The position numbers and the translations under genes are program-made. DNA of 64,000 bases from assembly GCF_051131705.1 (NCBI RefSeq), contig NZ_CP180316.1, positions 3,658,001 through 3,722,000 of the forward strand. Direction: 5' to 3'. The notes beneath the pieces were generated by a model. That model made no database searches. It had not been told where the DNA came from and saw nothing but the letters and a program-made list of their open reading frames with translations. Positions 1-7,255 of this stretch are shown piece by piece. Source of the DNA: Arthrobacter_M sp030063245 (GTDB lineage: Bacteria; Actinomycetota; Actinomycetes; Actinomycetales; Micrococcaceae). Each line of letters begins with the position of its first letter. Position 1 is the first letter of the stretch.

Positions 1-887
1 CGGGGGGTGGCGTCGAACCTGTGGTTGGGCCACCGGGCCACGTCCCCGGCAGCAACGATGCCCTCGACCGGCCGGCCGTCGATGTCGAGCACGGTGCAGC
101 TTTCATCGCACAACACTCCGTTGGTGGTGTCCAGGCCGCTGCCGTGCAGCCACCCCGTGGAGGGTTCGGTGCCGACTCCCACAACGGCCGCGTCTGCGGT
201 GACCGTTTCCCCGTCGTCGAGCTGCAGGCGGGCCCCCGTGCCGGTTTCGGTCCAGCCGGCCACGCCGACGCCCAGGTGCAGGCGGACGCCGGCGCGTCGG
301 TGGAGATCCCCCACGACGGCGCCAAGCACGTTGCCGAGCTCGCGGTGGAGCAGGGTGGGGCTGCGGTCGATCAGGGTGACGGCGAGGCCGCGTTCGCGGG
401 CGGTGGAGGCGATTTCGCAGCCGATGAACCCTCCGCCGATGATGGCGATCCGCACTGCCCCGGTCATGGCCCGGTCGATGGCCCGGGCGTCCGCCAGGGT
501 GCGCAGGGCCCACACATGCGGGGAGTGCATGGGGGCGCCGGGCAGGTGCCTGGCCCGGACGCCGGTGGCGATGACGAGCTTGTCGAACCCGATGTCGGCC
601 CCGGTGTCGAGGGTGACCGTGCGGCGGGTGATGTCCAGGGCTGCGGCCGCGGCCCCGGACATCCACCGTGCGTCCAGGGGGGTGTAGGTGCGCAGTGGGA
701 GGTCTTTGATGCTGCGGCTTCCGGTGAGCAGTCCCTTGGAGAGCGGTGTGCGGTTGTAGGGGCCGTGGGGTTCGTCCCCGATCATCACCAGCTCTCCGGT
801 GAACCCCGTTTCGCGCAGGCGTTCCGCGGCGGAGATGGCGGCCAGTCCGTTGCCGACGATCAGGATGCGTTCGTGTCGGGTGTTCAT
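1..887 (-). CDS. FAD-dependent ferredoxin reductase-like oxidoreductase, copy 1 (3' end outside window)
   Basis: The protein starts at ATG 885-887 and runs off the left edge. It has an N-terminal dinucleotide-binding motif (ILIVGNGLAAISAAERLRE), the PYNRTPLSKG motif of ferredoxin reductases of cytochrome P450 and dioxygenase systems, and a second Rossmann motif (RIAIIGGGFIGCEIAS). It probably passes electrons from NAD(P)H through FAD to the ferredoxin encoded just upstream, whose stop overlaps this start by 4 bases (ATGA). The ferric-reductase-like gene precedes both. Bases 1-1563 are identical to the reverse complement of 21293-22855, so a second, nearly complete copy is present. The family is clear; the physiological substrate is not. 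Confidence 0.85.
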   Translation of the reverse strand, partial: MNTRHERILIVGNGLAAISAAERLRETGFTGELVMIGDEPHGPYNRTPLSKGLLTGSRSIKDLPLRTYTPLDARWMSGAAAAALDITRRTVTLDTGADIGFDKLVIATGVRARHLPGAPMHSPHVWALRTLADARAIDRAMTGAVRIAIIGGGFIGCEIASTARERGLAVTLIDRSPTLLHRELGNVLGAVVGDLHRRAGVRLHLGVGVAGWTETGTGARLQLDDGETVTADAAVVGVGTEPSTGWLHGSGLDTTNGVLCDESCTVLDIDGRPVEGIVAAGDVARWPNHRFDATP

Positions 888-1123
888 GGGTTCCTCCCGG
901 TGATGCTGATGGCCTGCATGGGGCAGATCCTTGCGGCCTGCAGCACCTTCTCGGTGTCCTGCCCGGACGGGGCGGGCGTGTAGCGCAGGCGCCCGTCGGG
1001 GCCCAGGGCGAAGACCTGGGGTGCTTCCTGCTGGCACAGGCCGAACAGGTGGCAGTGGTTGTTGTCCACGCTGATGCTGATGCGTCCCGCGGACGACGGC
1101 GCGTCGATGTTGTTGGGTGCCAC
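884..1123 (-). CDS. Single-cluster ferredoxin, copy 1
   Basis: A 79-residue protein starting at GTG 1121-1123. The cysteines are C24, C30 and C67 (CHLFGLC, then ICPMQA). This spacing and the final Cys-Pro match small bacterial ferredoxins that serve P450 systems; three rather than four cysteines suggests a [3Fe-4S] cluster. The stop overlaps the start of the FAD reductase by 4 bases, so the two are translationally coupled and likely work as a pair. It is identical to the copy at 21733-21972. Confidence 0.88.
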   Translation of the reverse strand: MAPNNIDAPSSAGRISISVDNNHCHLFGLCQQEAPQVFALGPDGRLRYTPAPSGQDTEKVLQAARICPMQAISITGRNP

Positions 1124-1127
1124 CGGG

Positions 1128-1780
1128 TCAGACCTCTTCCGGGGAGATGCGCAGACCCGCGGCCGCCCGGGCCGGCAGCAGCCTGAGGAGGAACAGCAGC
1201 CCGGCCGCGCCGGCGCATCCGAGGACGCCGACGCCGAGAAGGCCCAGGGCCTTGACCTCGGCGGAGGCGGTGAAGGTGTGGATCAGGGACAGGGCGAAGG
1301 AGCCGTAGGCCAGGTAGTGCACCAGGTGCCAGCGGCGGTAGCCCAGGCGGCGCTGCAGCACGATGGAGGCGGCGACGGCCAGTCCAAGGTCGAGGCCGAT
1401 GATGCCCAGTCCGACACTGGTGTCCCCGCCGGCCACGAAGGGCACCAGGGCGTTGATGGGCCGGAACACGGTCCCGGTCTGGAAGATGTAGGAAACCCGT
1501 GCAGGCAGCCGAACGTCAGGGTCGTCACGGCCAGGACCATGTGCGTGGTCGACATGGTGGTCCTGCTGACAATCCTGCGTGCCCACCCGGTGGTGGTCAG
1601 GATACCGAAGCAGACCGTGAGTGCCATGAGCCCGTAGGACAGGTAGCCCGCCAGTGTCGCGATGTGCCTGATGCCCTGGTCGAAGGGTACGTACTGTTCA
1701 AGGGGTACATACGCCGCGGCGAGGGAGGACAGGCCCGGTCCGGTGGCGGCCAACGCGACCAGGTGAAGTGTATCGGGCAA
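1128..1780 (-). pseudogene. Ferric-reductase-like heme membrane protein, copy 1, frameshifted
   Basis: It starts at TTG 1778-1780 with a good AAGGAG six bases upstream. The first reading frame gives about 95 residues with membrane segments and ends in FGCLHG. The sequence then continues one frame over (VSYIFQTGTVF onward) near base 1497, where one G is missing from a G run. Restored, the protein would be about 217 residues with several membrane helices and histidines suited to heme binding (THMVLAV, RWHLVHYLAY, LIHTF), like ferric reductase-like transmembrane domains. It is the first gene of an operon with ferredoxin and FAD reductase, which suggests transmembrane electron transfer. The same frameshift is in the second copy. 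Confidence 0.75.
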
Positions 1781-1815
1781 GGCGATCTCCTTGGAGTAGA
1801 CTCGGTTCCGCGTAG

Positions 1816-1854
1816 TCCTACATGTCGTAGGAGTTGAATCTTACATGATGTAAG
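1816..1854. promoter_or_regulatory. Paired BlaI/CopY-type operators in a divergent promoter
   Basis: Two palindromes lie between the divergent operons. CTTACATGATGTAAG (1840-1854) is a perfect 15-base palindrome. CCTACATGTCGTAGG (1817-1831) is nearly perfect and extends one base each side. Their centres are 23 bases apart, about two helical turns, on one DNA face. The TACA/TGTA core is the type bound by BlaI/MecI/CopY repressors. One such repressor is encoded immediately to the right, so autoregulation plus control of the electron-transfer operon is likely. Confidence 0.75.
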
Positions 1855-1905
1855 ACAAGAGGTAGTGTCCATGGGAAGGATTGTTATGGACGGAACGGTG
1901 GCGGC

Positions 1906-2307
1906 ATGATCCATGGGGACGGCCCCGACGAGGGGCGCAGGCAGCGGGGCGAGCTGGAGGCGCAGGTGCTGGCGGTGCTGTGGGCTGCCGACACCCGGGC
2001 CATGACCGGGGCTCAGGTGCATGAGGCGTTGCAGGCACCGGACCTGTCCTATAAGACCGTGCTGACGGTGTTGACCCGTCTGCTGGCCAAGGGACAGGTG
2101 GCCCGTGAAAAGTCCGGGCGGGCCTTTCTCTTCCGTCCGGTTCCGGACGGGTCGGCTGTCACTGCAGAACGGATGGCCCGGGTTCTGGCCCGGGGGGCGG
2201 ACCGCGCTGCGGTCCTGCAGGGCTTCCTCGACGCCATCGACCCCGCCGACGAAGCGGTGTTGCGGGAGCTGATCTCCGCCCACGACCACCGGAACGGCCG
2301 GCCATGA
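1906..2307 (+). CDS. BlaI/MecI/CopY-family transcriptional repressor
   Basis: 133 residues with an N-terminal winged helix (LEAQVLAVLWAADTRAMTGA, then SYKTVLTVLTRLLAKGQVAR) and a C-terminal dimerisation part, the usual size for BlaI/MecI/CopY repressors. It is divergent from the ferric reductase/ferredoxin operon across two palindromes. Its stop overlaps the start of the membrane metallopeptidase gene by 4 bases, as in blaI-blaR1 pairs. In such pairs the peptidase cleaves or destabilises the repressor on signal. The signal here is unknown; no beta-lactamase is next to it. Confidence 0.9.
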   Translation: MIHGDGPDEGRRQRGELEAQVLAVLWAADTRAMTGAQVHEALQAPDLSYKTVLTVLTRLLAKGQVAREKSGRAFLFRPVPDGSAVTAERMARVLARGADRAAVLQGFLDAIDPADEAVLRELISAHDHRNGRP

Positions 2308-3185
2308 TCGTCAGCGTTTACATCCCCCTGCTGCTCGGATGCCTGCTCGCCTGGTTGGGGACGTACTTGGGGCGATGGTTCGCTCCGGCCGCAGCGACCC
2401 GGCTGCTCACCGCACTGGCCGTTCTTTCGGCCACGGCCACCACGGGATCCCTGCTCTTGATGGCGGTCGGCGGACTGCTCAAGACCATCGCCGGCCCCCT
2501 AGCAGGACAGGGCGGCGTCCTGGGGGTCAGGGACTCGGTGCCCTGGCCGGTCGGGGCGGCGGCGGCGCTGGTGCTGGCCATGCTCGCGGTCCGGCTGATC
2601 CGTGTCGTGGCTTTTGAGGTGGGCATCCTGCGCGAACTCCGGGAAGCCGTAGGCTTCACCGATGAAAGCCTGCTTGTGTTCGACGACGCGCGGATCTACG
2701 CCTACGCCGTGCCCGTCGGAAGGGGAACGGTCGTTGTCTCGACGGCCATGATGGACACCCTGGATGCGGGAGAACGCCGGGCACTGTTGGCCCATGAGCA
2801 GGCCCACCTGACCCATCGGCACCACCTGCACCGGCTGGCTGCCTCGCTCGGGACGGCGTTGAATCCCCTGCTGGGCCCCCTGGCCCGGGAAGTGAAGCTG
2901 CAGACCGAACGCTGGGCGGACGAGAGCGCGGCCACCCTGACCACCCGCCAGGTCACGGCCCGGTCCCTGGCCCGTGCCGCTCTGGCGGCAGCCATGGTCC
3001 CGCGCGCCTCCCTGGCCTATGCGGCGGACAGCATCCGGGAGCGGCTGGACGCCCTGGCCGCGGCACCGGAACGGAACCGCTGGCACACCGTTGTCCCGGC
3101 GGCCGTTGCCTGTGCCATTGCCGGGGGTGCCCTGCTCGATGCTGCCAAGGCCTGCTGCCGGCTGATCGAAATCATCTGCCCGTGA
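2304..3185 (+). CDS. M48/M56-type membrane zinc metallopeptidase (BlaR1-like partner)
   Basis: 293 residues. There are two N-terminal membrane regions (about residues 1-60 and 90-110), then a zinc-protease domain with HEQAH at 164-168 followed by LTHRHH, and a final hydrophobic segment rich in Ala/Cys. There is no C-terminal penicillin-sensor domain, so it is shorter than BlaR1/MecR1 and resembles the actinobacterial M56 proteins paired with BlaI repressors. It overlaps the repressor gene by 4 bases. I infer that it relays an envelope signal to the repressor. Confidence 0.82.
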   Translation: MIVSVYIPLLLGCLLAWLGTYLGRWFAPAAATRLLTALAVLSATATTGSLLLMAVGGLLKTIAGPLAGQGGVLGVRDSVPWPVGAAAALVLAMLAVRLIRVVAFEVGILRELREAVGFTDESLLVFDDARIYAYAVPVGRGTVVVSTAMMDTLDAGERRALLAHEQAHLTHRHHLHRLAASLGTALNPLLGPLAREVKLQTERWADESAATLTTRQVTARSLARAALAAAMVPRASLAYAADSIRERLDALAAAPERNRWHTVVPAAVACAIAGGALLDAAKACCRLIEIICP

Positions 3186-3255
3186 AGCAGGCCAGACCTC
3201 CGGCCCGTACCCGGAGCCGGGGACCGCGGCCGGGCCCGGCGGGAGGATCCATACC

Positions 3256-4321
3256 GTGATCACACTGGTTGCTGCGGGGGCGGTGTCCCTGCTGGCGTCG
3301 CTGCTGCTCACTCCTTTGTTTGTCCGGCTGGCACACTCGCGGCGGCATGCCACCGGGCCTGCGGGGGATGCGGTCACCACCATGGGCGGCATCGTGGTGA
3401 TCACCAGCTCGCTGCTGGGATACCTGACCGTCGTGATGCTCAAGGGCCCGCCGCCCGCCGCCCACCGCCACGGCCGGGCTGATCATTTTCCTGCTCATCG
3501 GCCTCGGAATCGTTGGAGCGGTGGCGGACATCATCACGGCCCGGCAGCGGAGCAGTCGGACCCTGGGGCGCCTCATCAAAGGCTGCGGCCAGCTGATCGT
3601 CGTGGTGGTATTCGGGGTCCTGTCCCTGACCCTGACCGATGCCCACGGCGTCGCCCCCGCATCGTTGGACGTGTCCTTACTGCGCGACCTACCCGCCGGT
3701 TTCGCGGGCCTGGGCGTTGTTGCCGGCGTCGTGGCGGCGACGGCGTGGATCTGTGTGCTGGTGGGAGGGATGGCAAACGCCGCCACCACGGTGGAGGATT
3801 TCGACGGGCTGGCGGTGGGAGCTCTTATCTTCTCGATCGGTGCGTTCGTGTTGATTGGTTTCTGGCAGACCGTCCAGTCCTGCACCAATCCGGCACTCCG
3901 TTCCCTGCTGGCACACAAGTGTTACCCGGTCACGGATCCGGCCGGCCTCACCGAAATGGCGGTCGTGCTCGTCTCCGCCCTGGTCGGATTCCTCTGGTGG
4001 AACACCTACCCCACCCGGGTGCGTCTAGGGGAAACCGGCACCACGGCGCTTGGCGGTGCTCTGGCCGGGTTGGCCATCTTTGCCCGTACGGAACTGCTCC
4101 TGGTGCTGGTCGGCGGCCTCTTCCTGTTCCTGGCCGCGACCCGGATGGTCCCGGGCATCGGCAGACATGGATCCGCGGCAGGTCCACGTGGTCCGTTGCA
4201 TAGGAACCTGGAATCTGCCGGGTGGGCGCGGATGACGGTGATCGTCAGGTTCTGGATTAGCGCAGGGCTGGCCGGCGCAACCGGCTTCGGGATCTTTTAC
4301 GCGGACTGGGTGGTCCGGTAG
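3256..4321 (+). pseudogene. Diverged MraY-like phosphotransferase paralogue, frameshifted
   Basis: It starts at GTG 3256 with GGGAGG upstream. The first frame covers residues typical of MraY up to VVMLKGPPP. The rest (GLIIFLLIGLGIVG onward to FYADWVVR) continues one base over, near 3465-3480, in a CCG/GCC-rich stretch. The order of membrane segments and phrases such as ALVGFLWWNTYP and ALGGALAGLAIFARTELLLV are those of actinobacterial MraY, the lipid I synthase. Key signatures are altered: FMGDTGSLA has become RLGETGTTA, NLTDGLDGLA has become TTVEDFDGLA, and the HHHFE motif is absent. Even without the frameshift it is unlikely to be a standard transferase. It follows the BlaI/peptidase pair in the same direction. 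Confidence 0.7.
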
Positions 4322-4463
4322 GGCCATCCCCGCCGGGGGTGTCGCGGTTCTCCGGAGGGGAGGTGCCGGACCACCGGGGAGCCGGTCCGGGCTGCGGGTA
4401 CGCTGCGGCCGCCAGTGTAAAGCCTGGCTCACCTGTCGGCCCGCTCCCCGCCGGGGCGGCCAG

Positions 4464-4670
4464 TCACCGATGCACCGCCTCCACACCGGTACGCGGCGTG
4501 CCGCGTTTCATCAGGGGGATGAAGAGCAGGAGGGCGGCCCCCTGGGAGGCCACGATGAAGACCAGCACGCCGGGCAGCGAGGCGGCGTACAGTGCCCCGA
4601 TGATGGTGGCCCCGACCAGCCACGCCACACCGTAGATGGAGGTAAGGATGACGACACCCCAGACCAAGCC
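4464..4670 (-). pseudogene. C-terminal remnant of a small membrane protein
   Basis: About 70 residues remain, with two hydrophobic segments (IGLVWGVVILTSIYGVAWLV and SLPGVLVFIVASQGAALLLF) and a basic tail. The reading frame is broken at about 4670, exactly where a recombinase remnant begins on the other strand, so a mobile-element junction removed its start. The family cannot be named from this remnant. Confidence 0.4.
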
Positions 4671-4862
4671 AATTGCAAGCCTCTGACATGCCGCAACGTC
4701 GCCCTCGCCTCCGAAAACGTCGACACGTGGCGCGACGAGCTCGCCACCATCGACCGGGACCTCGGCTCTGTGCCGCTCCTCCCACCGCTGCTGAAAGCAC
4801 GTCTGGAAGCCCGCCGCGTTCAGGTTGCACACTTCATAACGCGACATCAGGAGCCACAATGA
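4671..4862 (+). pseudogene. C-terminal fragment of a Tn554-type site-specific recombinase (TnpB-like)
   Basis: The frame beginning NCKPLTCRNVALASENVDTW and ending HFITRHQEPQ matches, as I recall it, the extreme C-terminus of the second tyrosine recombinase of Tn554-like elements. The catalytic domain is missing; the match starts abruptly at about 4671. Its stop overlaps the ATG of the next gene (4859), the usual tnpB-tnpC arrangement. It marks one edge of a decayed Tn554-like element. Confidence 0.5.
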
Positions 4863-4877
4863 CGCGTCGCGTTCTTC

Positions 4878-6305
4878 GGTTACGTCCCGTGGAGTGGTGT
4901 AGTTCCCGGCTTCTGAGCATCGGATTTCCGACGTGAAGAGCCATCGTGCGATGGTCAGTGAGTACCGATCAAAGAACTCACAAAGGACACAAACACACGA
5001 TGGCTCTAGACCAGTCTGCCCTGCTCGATCTCCTCGGACAACTGAAGCTCACCGATGTCTCGGACCGGATCCGTGCCGCGACCGAAACGCTGTACCAGCA
5101 GCTCATCGAGGCTGAGGCGACCGCGTTCATCGGTGCCGCCCCGTTCGAGCGCTCCGAGGCGCCTACCACCCAGCGCAACGGGTCCCGGCCCAGGACGTTG
5201 ACTACTACCGCCGGGGACCTGAACCTGAAGATCCCGAAGCTGCGGAACGGGTCGTTCTTCCCGGCCTTGCTGGAGCGCCGCCGCCGTGTGGACCAGGCTC
5301 TTTACGCGGTGGTGATGGAGGCCTACCTGCACGGGGTCTCCACCCGCAAGGTCGATGATCTGGTCAAAGCGCTCGGGGCCGATACCGGGATCTCCAAGTC
5401 TGAAGTTTCCCGGATCTGCGAGGCCCTCGACCACGAAGTCGGCGCGTTCAGGGACCGCGATCTGTCGGTCATGGAATACCCGTATGTGTTCCTGGACGCC
5501 ACCTACTGCAAGGCCCGTGTCGGGCACCGTGTGGTGTCCCAGGCGGTCGTGGTCGCCTTCGGGGTTGCCGCCGACGGACGCCGGGAAGTCCTGGGCTTCG
5601 ACGTCGGCGACAGCGAAAACGAAACGTTCTGGACGGCGTTCCTGCGGTCGTTGAAGGCCCGCGGGCTGGACGGAGTGAAGCTGGTGATCTCCGACGCCCA
5701 CAGCGGCCTGAAGAAAGCCATCGGGACGGTGTTCCAGGGCGCGGCATGGCAGCGCTGCCGCGTGCATTTCATGCGCAACGTTCTCTCGACCGTGCCGAAG
5801 GGATCCCAGGACATGGTTGCCTCGATCATCCGCACCGCCTTCGCCCAGCCCGATGCCGGGCACGTGAACACCCAGTTCGACGAAGTCACCCGGATGCTGG
5901 TCAAATCCCATCCGAAGGTCGCCGCGATGCTCGGCGACGCCCGGGAGGACGTGCTCGCGTTCACCGGGTTCCCCGCCAGACACTGGCGCCAGATCTGGTC
6001 CACGAATCCCATGGAACGGGTCAACAAGGAAATCAAGAGGCGGACCGACGTCGTCGGGGTCTTCCCCAACCCTGCAGCCCTCCTCCGGCTCGCCGGCGCG
6101 GTCCTCGTCGAGCAACACGACGAGTGGGAAGCCGGGGACCGCCGATACCTTTCCGAGGCGTCCATGGCCGAACTAAAAGCAATGAACACGGCACCCGCCG
6201 AACCGGTCGAGGAGGCGATTTTGCTCCCCGAACTCACTGCAGCATAATCAGAGAACTGACCCGCACGGTGTCGAGGCAAACTCCACCACTCAGCGGGACG
6301 TAACC
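4878..6305 (+). mobile_element. Complete IS256-family insertion sequence (1,428 bp)
   Basis: Terminal inverted repeats of 27 bases start GGTTACGTCCCG at both ends (4878-4904 and the complement of 6279-6305; 24 of 27 match). The 8-bp sequence CGTTCTTC occurs directly at 4870-4877 and again at 6306-6313, the target duplication expected for this family. The element carries one transposase and appears intact. A truncated copy in opposite orientation lies at 14869-15626. Confidence 0.93.
5000..6247 (+). CDS. IS256-family (Mutator-type) transposase
   Basis: The ATG at 5000 gives 415 residues starting MALDQSALLDLLGQ; an upstream in-frame ATG at 4946 is also possible. The sequence follows the family: an N-terminal DNA-binding region (AFIGAAPFERSE, then TLTTTAGDLNLKIPKLRNGS), a catalytic core with an Asp in YVFLDATYCKARV and another in LVISDAHSGLKKA, and a C-terminal Glu region (WSTNPMERVNKEIKRR). 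It is full length, so this copy is probably still able to move and could also act on the shortened copy's remaining end. Confidence 0.95.
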   Translation: MALDQSALLDLLGQLKLTDVSDRIRAATETLYQQLIEAEATAFIGAAPFERSEAPTTQRNGSRPRTLTTTAGDLNLKIPKLRNGSFFPALLERRRRVDQALYAVVMEAYLHGVSTRKVDDLVKALGADTGISKSEVSRICEALDHEVGAFRDRDLSVMEYPYVFLDATYCKARVGHRVVSQAVVVAFGVAADGRREVLGFDVGDSENETFWTAFLRSLKARGLDGVKLVISDAHSGLKKAIGTVFQGAAWQRCRVHFMRNVLSTVPKGSQDMVASIIRTAFAQPDAGHVNTQFDEVTRMLVKSHPKVAAMLGDAREDVLAFTGFPARHWRQIWSTNPMERVNKEIKRRTDVVGVFPNPAALLRLAGAVLVEQHDEWEAGDRRYLSEASMAELKAMNTAPAEPVEEAILLPELTAA

Positions 6306-6693
6306 CGTTCTTCTCCCCAGCGAAGCAGAGGTCCGTACTGCTCTCACGCAGTTGCGAAAAACGAACGAGAACGGCATAGTCACGGCACGGAACCTCGCAG
6401 GTCAGCTTGGCCTGTCGAACTCAACCTTCTGGCGACACTTCCCGGAAATCGCTCAAGAGGTCGCCGACGAGCGTCGAAGCACGCTTCGCGTCGCCCGGAC
6501 AGTTCCTGCCGGCCCACCACGGGCCAGCGAGCCTGACGGCGCTCTCCGAAGCGAAAACGTGAAACTGAGGGATCAGATTGAGCTTGCAGTCGCACATATC
6601 CAACGACTCACAATCGACAACGAGGCACTTGGAGAACAACTTGAAGCCCAAAGGCACATTGTAAAACTTCCCAGGGGCGGCTCGCAGAGATGA

Positions 6694-7025
6694 AGAACGG
6701 TATTTCTGCGCTCGGAAACAACAACCAACAGCCCTCGGGCGTTATGAGAGACCGGGGTACGGCAACCTCGAACCCGACCGACTGGCTGACCACTATGTGG
6801 CGGGGGTGTGCCGAATCCGTTAGGGACTCGCAGCCCGATGGACCCCTCCTACACTGCGGTCCAAAGCATTTTGCGAGTTTTGCCGCCGTGGTCGTCCAGC
6901 GGCGAAAATCCGGTCCCGGACACTATGGATGTGCATCCACCACCCCGGGTCCTGATCCCGTCGAGCCGGTGGCAGGGCATGGACTACTCGTTTCCGCAAT
7001 CGGGACGCTGTACAGTTCGGATCAA
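6694..7025. other. Intergenic stretch before the first fluoride riboswitch
   Basis: No convincing gene on either strand; the open frames have no start context or recognisable motif. It must contain the promoter for the riboswitch-controlled operon, but I cannot pick out a clear -35/-10 pair. Confidence 0.4.
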
Positions 7026-7106
7026 CGGCGATGGATCCCGCCGGGGAGTGAATGCCCGAACCGCCATTATGGCTGATGGTTTCCTGCCTTGTCGTTCGAA
7101 GGTAGG
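7026..7106 (+). promoter_or_regulatory. Fluoride (crcB-motif) riboswitch 1
   Basis: It contains the conserved blocks of the fluoride aptamer in order: GGCGATGG (7027-7034), CCGCC, GAACCGCC and GGCTGATGGTTTCCT. The distal part forms a hairpin, CCTGCCTT (7083-7090) with AAGGTAGG (7099-7106). That hairpin covers the ribosome-binding site six bases before ATG 7112. The 3' strand of the aptamer and this hairpin share bases, so ligand binding would free the ribosome-binding site. Same architecture as the elements at 8648 and 13221. Confidence 0.9.
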
Positions 7107-7111
7107 TCACT

Positions 7112-7255
7112 ATGCCCGGAATAGTTGCCGCGCCCAGGCTGTGGTGGCCGGCCTCCACCGTTGAGGCAATGGCCGGGGCAGACGGAAACCATCTGCATTG
7201 TTTGCCAATACCGGCTCCTGTCCGGGCTCAGGCCGCACTGGTGGTGGAGTGGTGA
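7112..7255 (+). CDS. Short riboswitch-proximal open frame (47 aa), possible leader or broken N-terminus
   Basis: The ATG at 7112 lies at the ideal distance from the ribosome-binding site exposed by the riboswitch, and the frame ends TGGTGA. It overlaps the GTG start of the next gene by 4 bases. It may be a translated leader that couples the riboswitch to the next gene. Alternatively the protein was once longer: the next-but-one frame here encodes ETICIVCQY, a Cys-x2-Cys that would fit the downstream Cys/His-rich protein, implying small frameshifts. No family is recognised. Confidence 0.45.
   Translation: MPGIVAAPRLWWPASTVEAMAGADGNHLHCLPIPAPVRAQAALVVEW

Larger units (their letters stand above)
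4859..6693 (+). pseudogene. tnpC/DUF6262-like accessory gene of a Tn554-like element, split by IS256
   Basis: Joining 4859-4877 to 6314-6693, removing the insertion sequence and one copy of its 8-bp duplication, restores an uninterrupted 132-residue frame. It starts MTRRVLLPSEAEVRTALTQL and ends KLPRGGSQR. The protein has a helix-turn-helix-like stretch (GQLGLSNSTFWRHFPE) and a C-terminal coiled coil (SENVKLRDQIELAVAH), as in the small third proteins of Tn554-like elements. Its start overlaps the recombinase stop. Confidence 0.6.
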
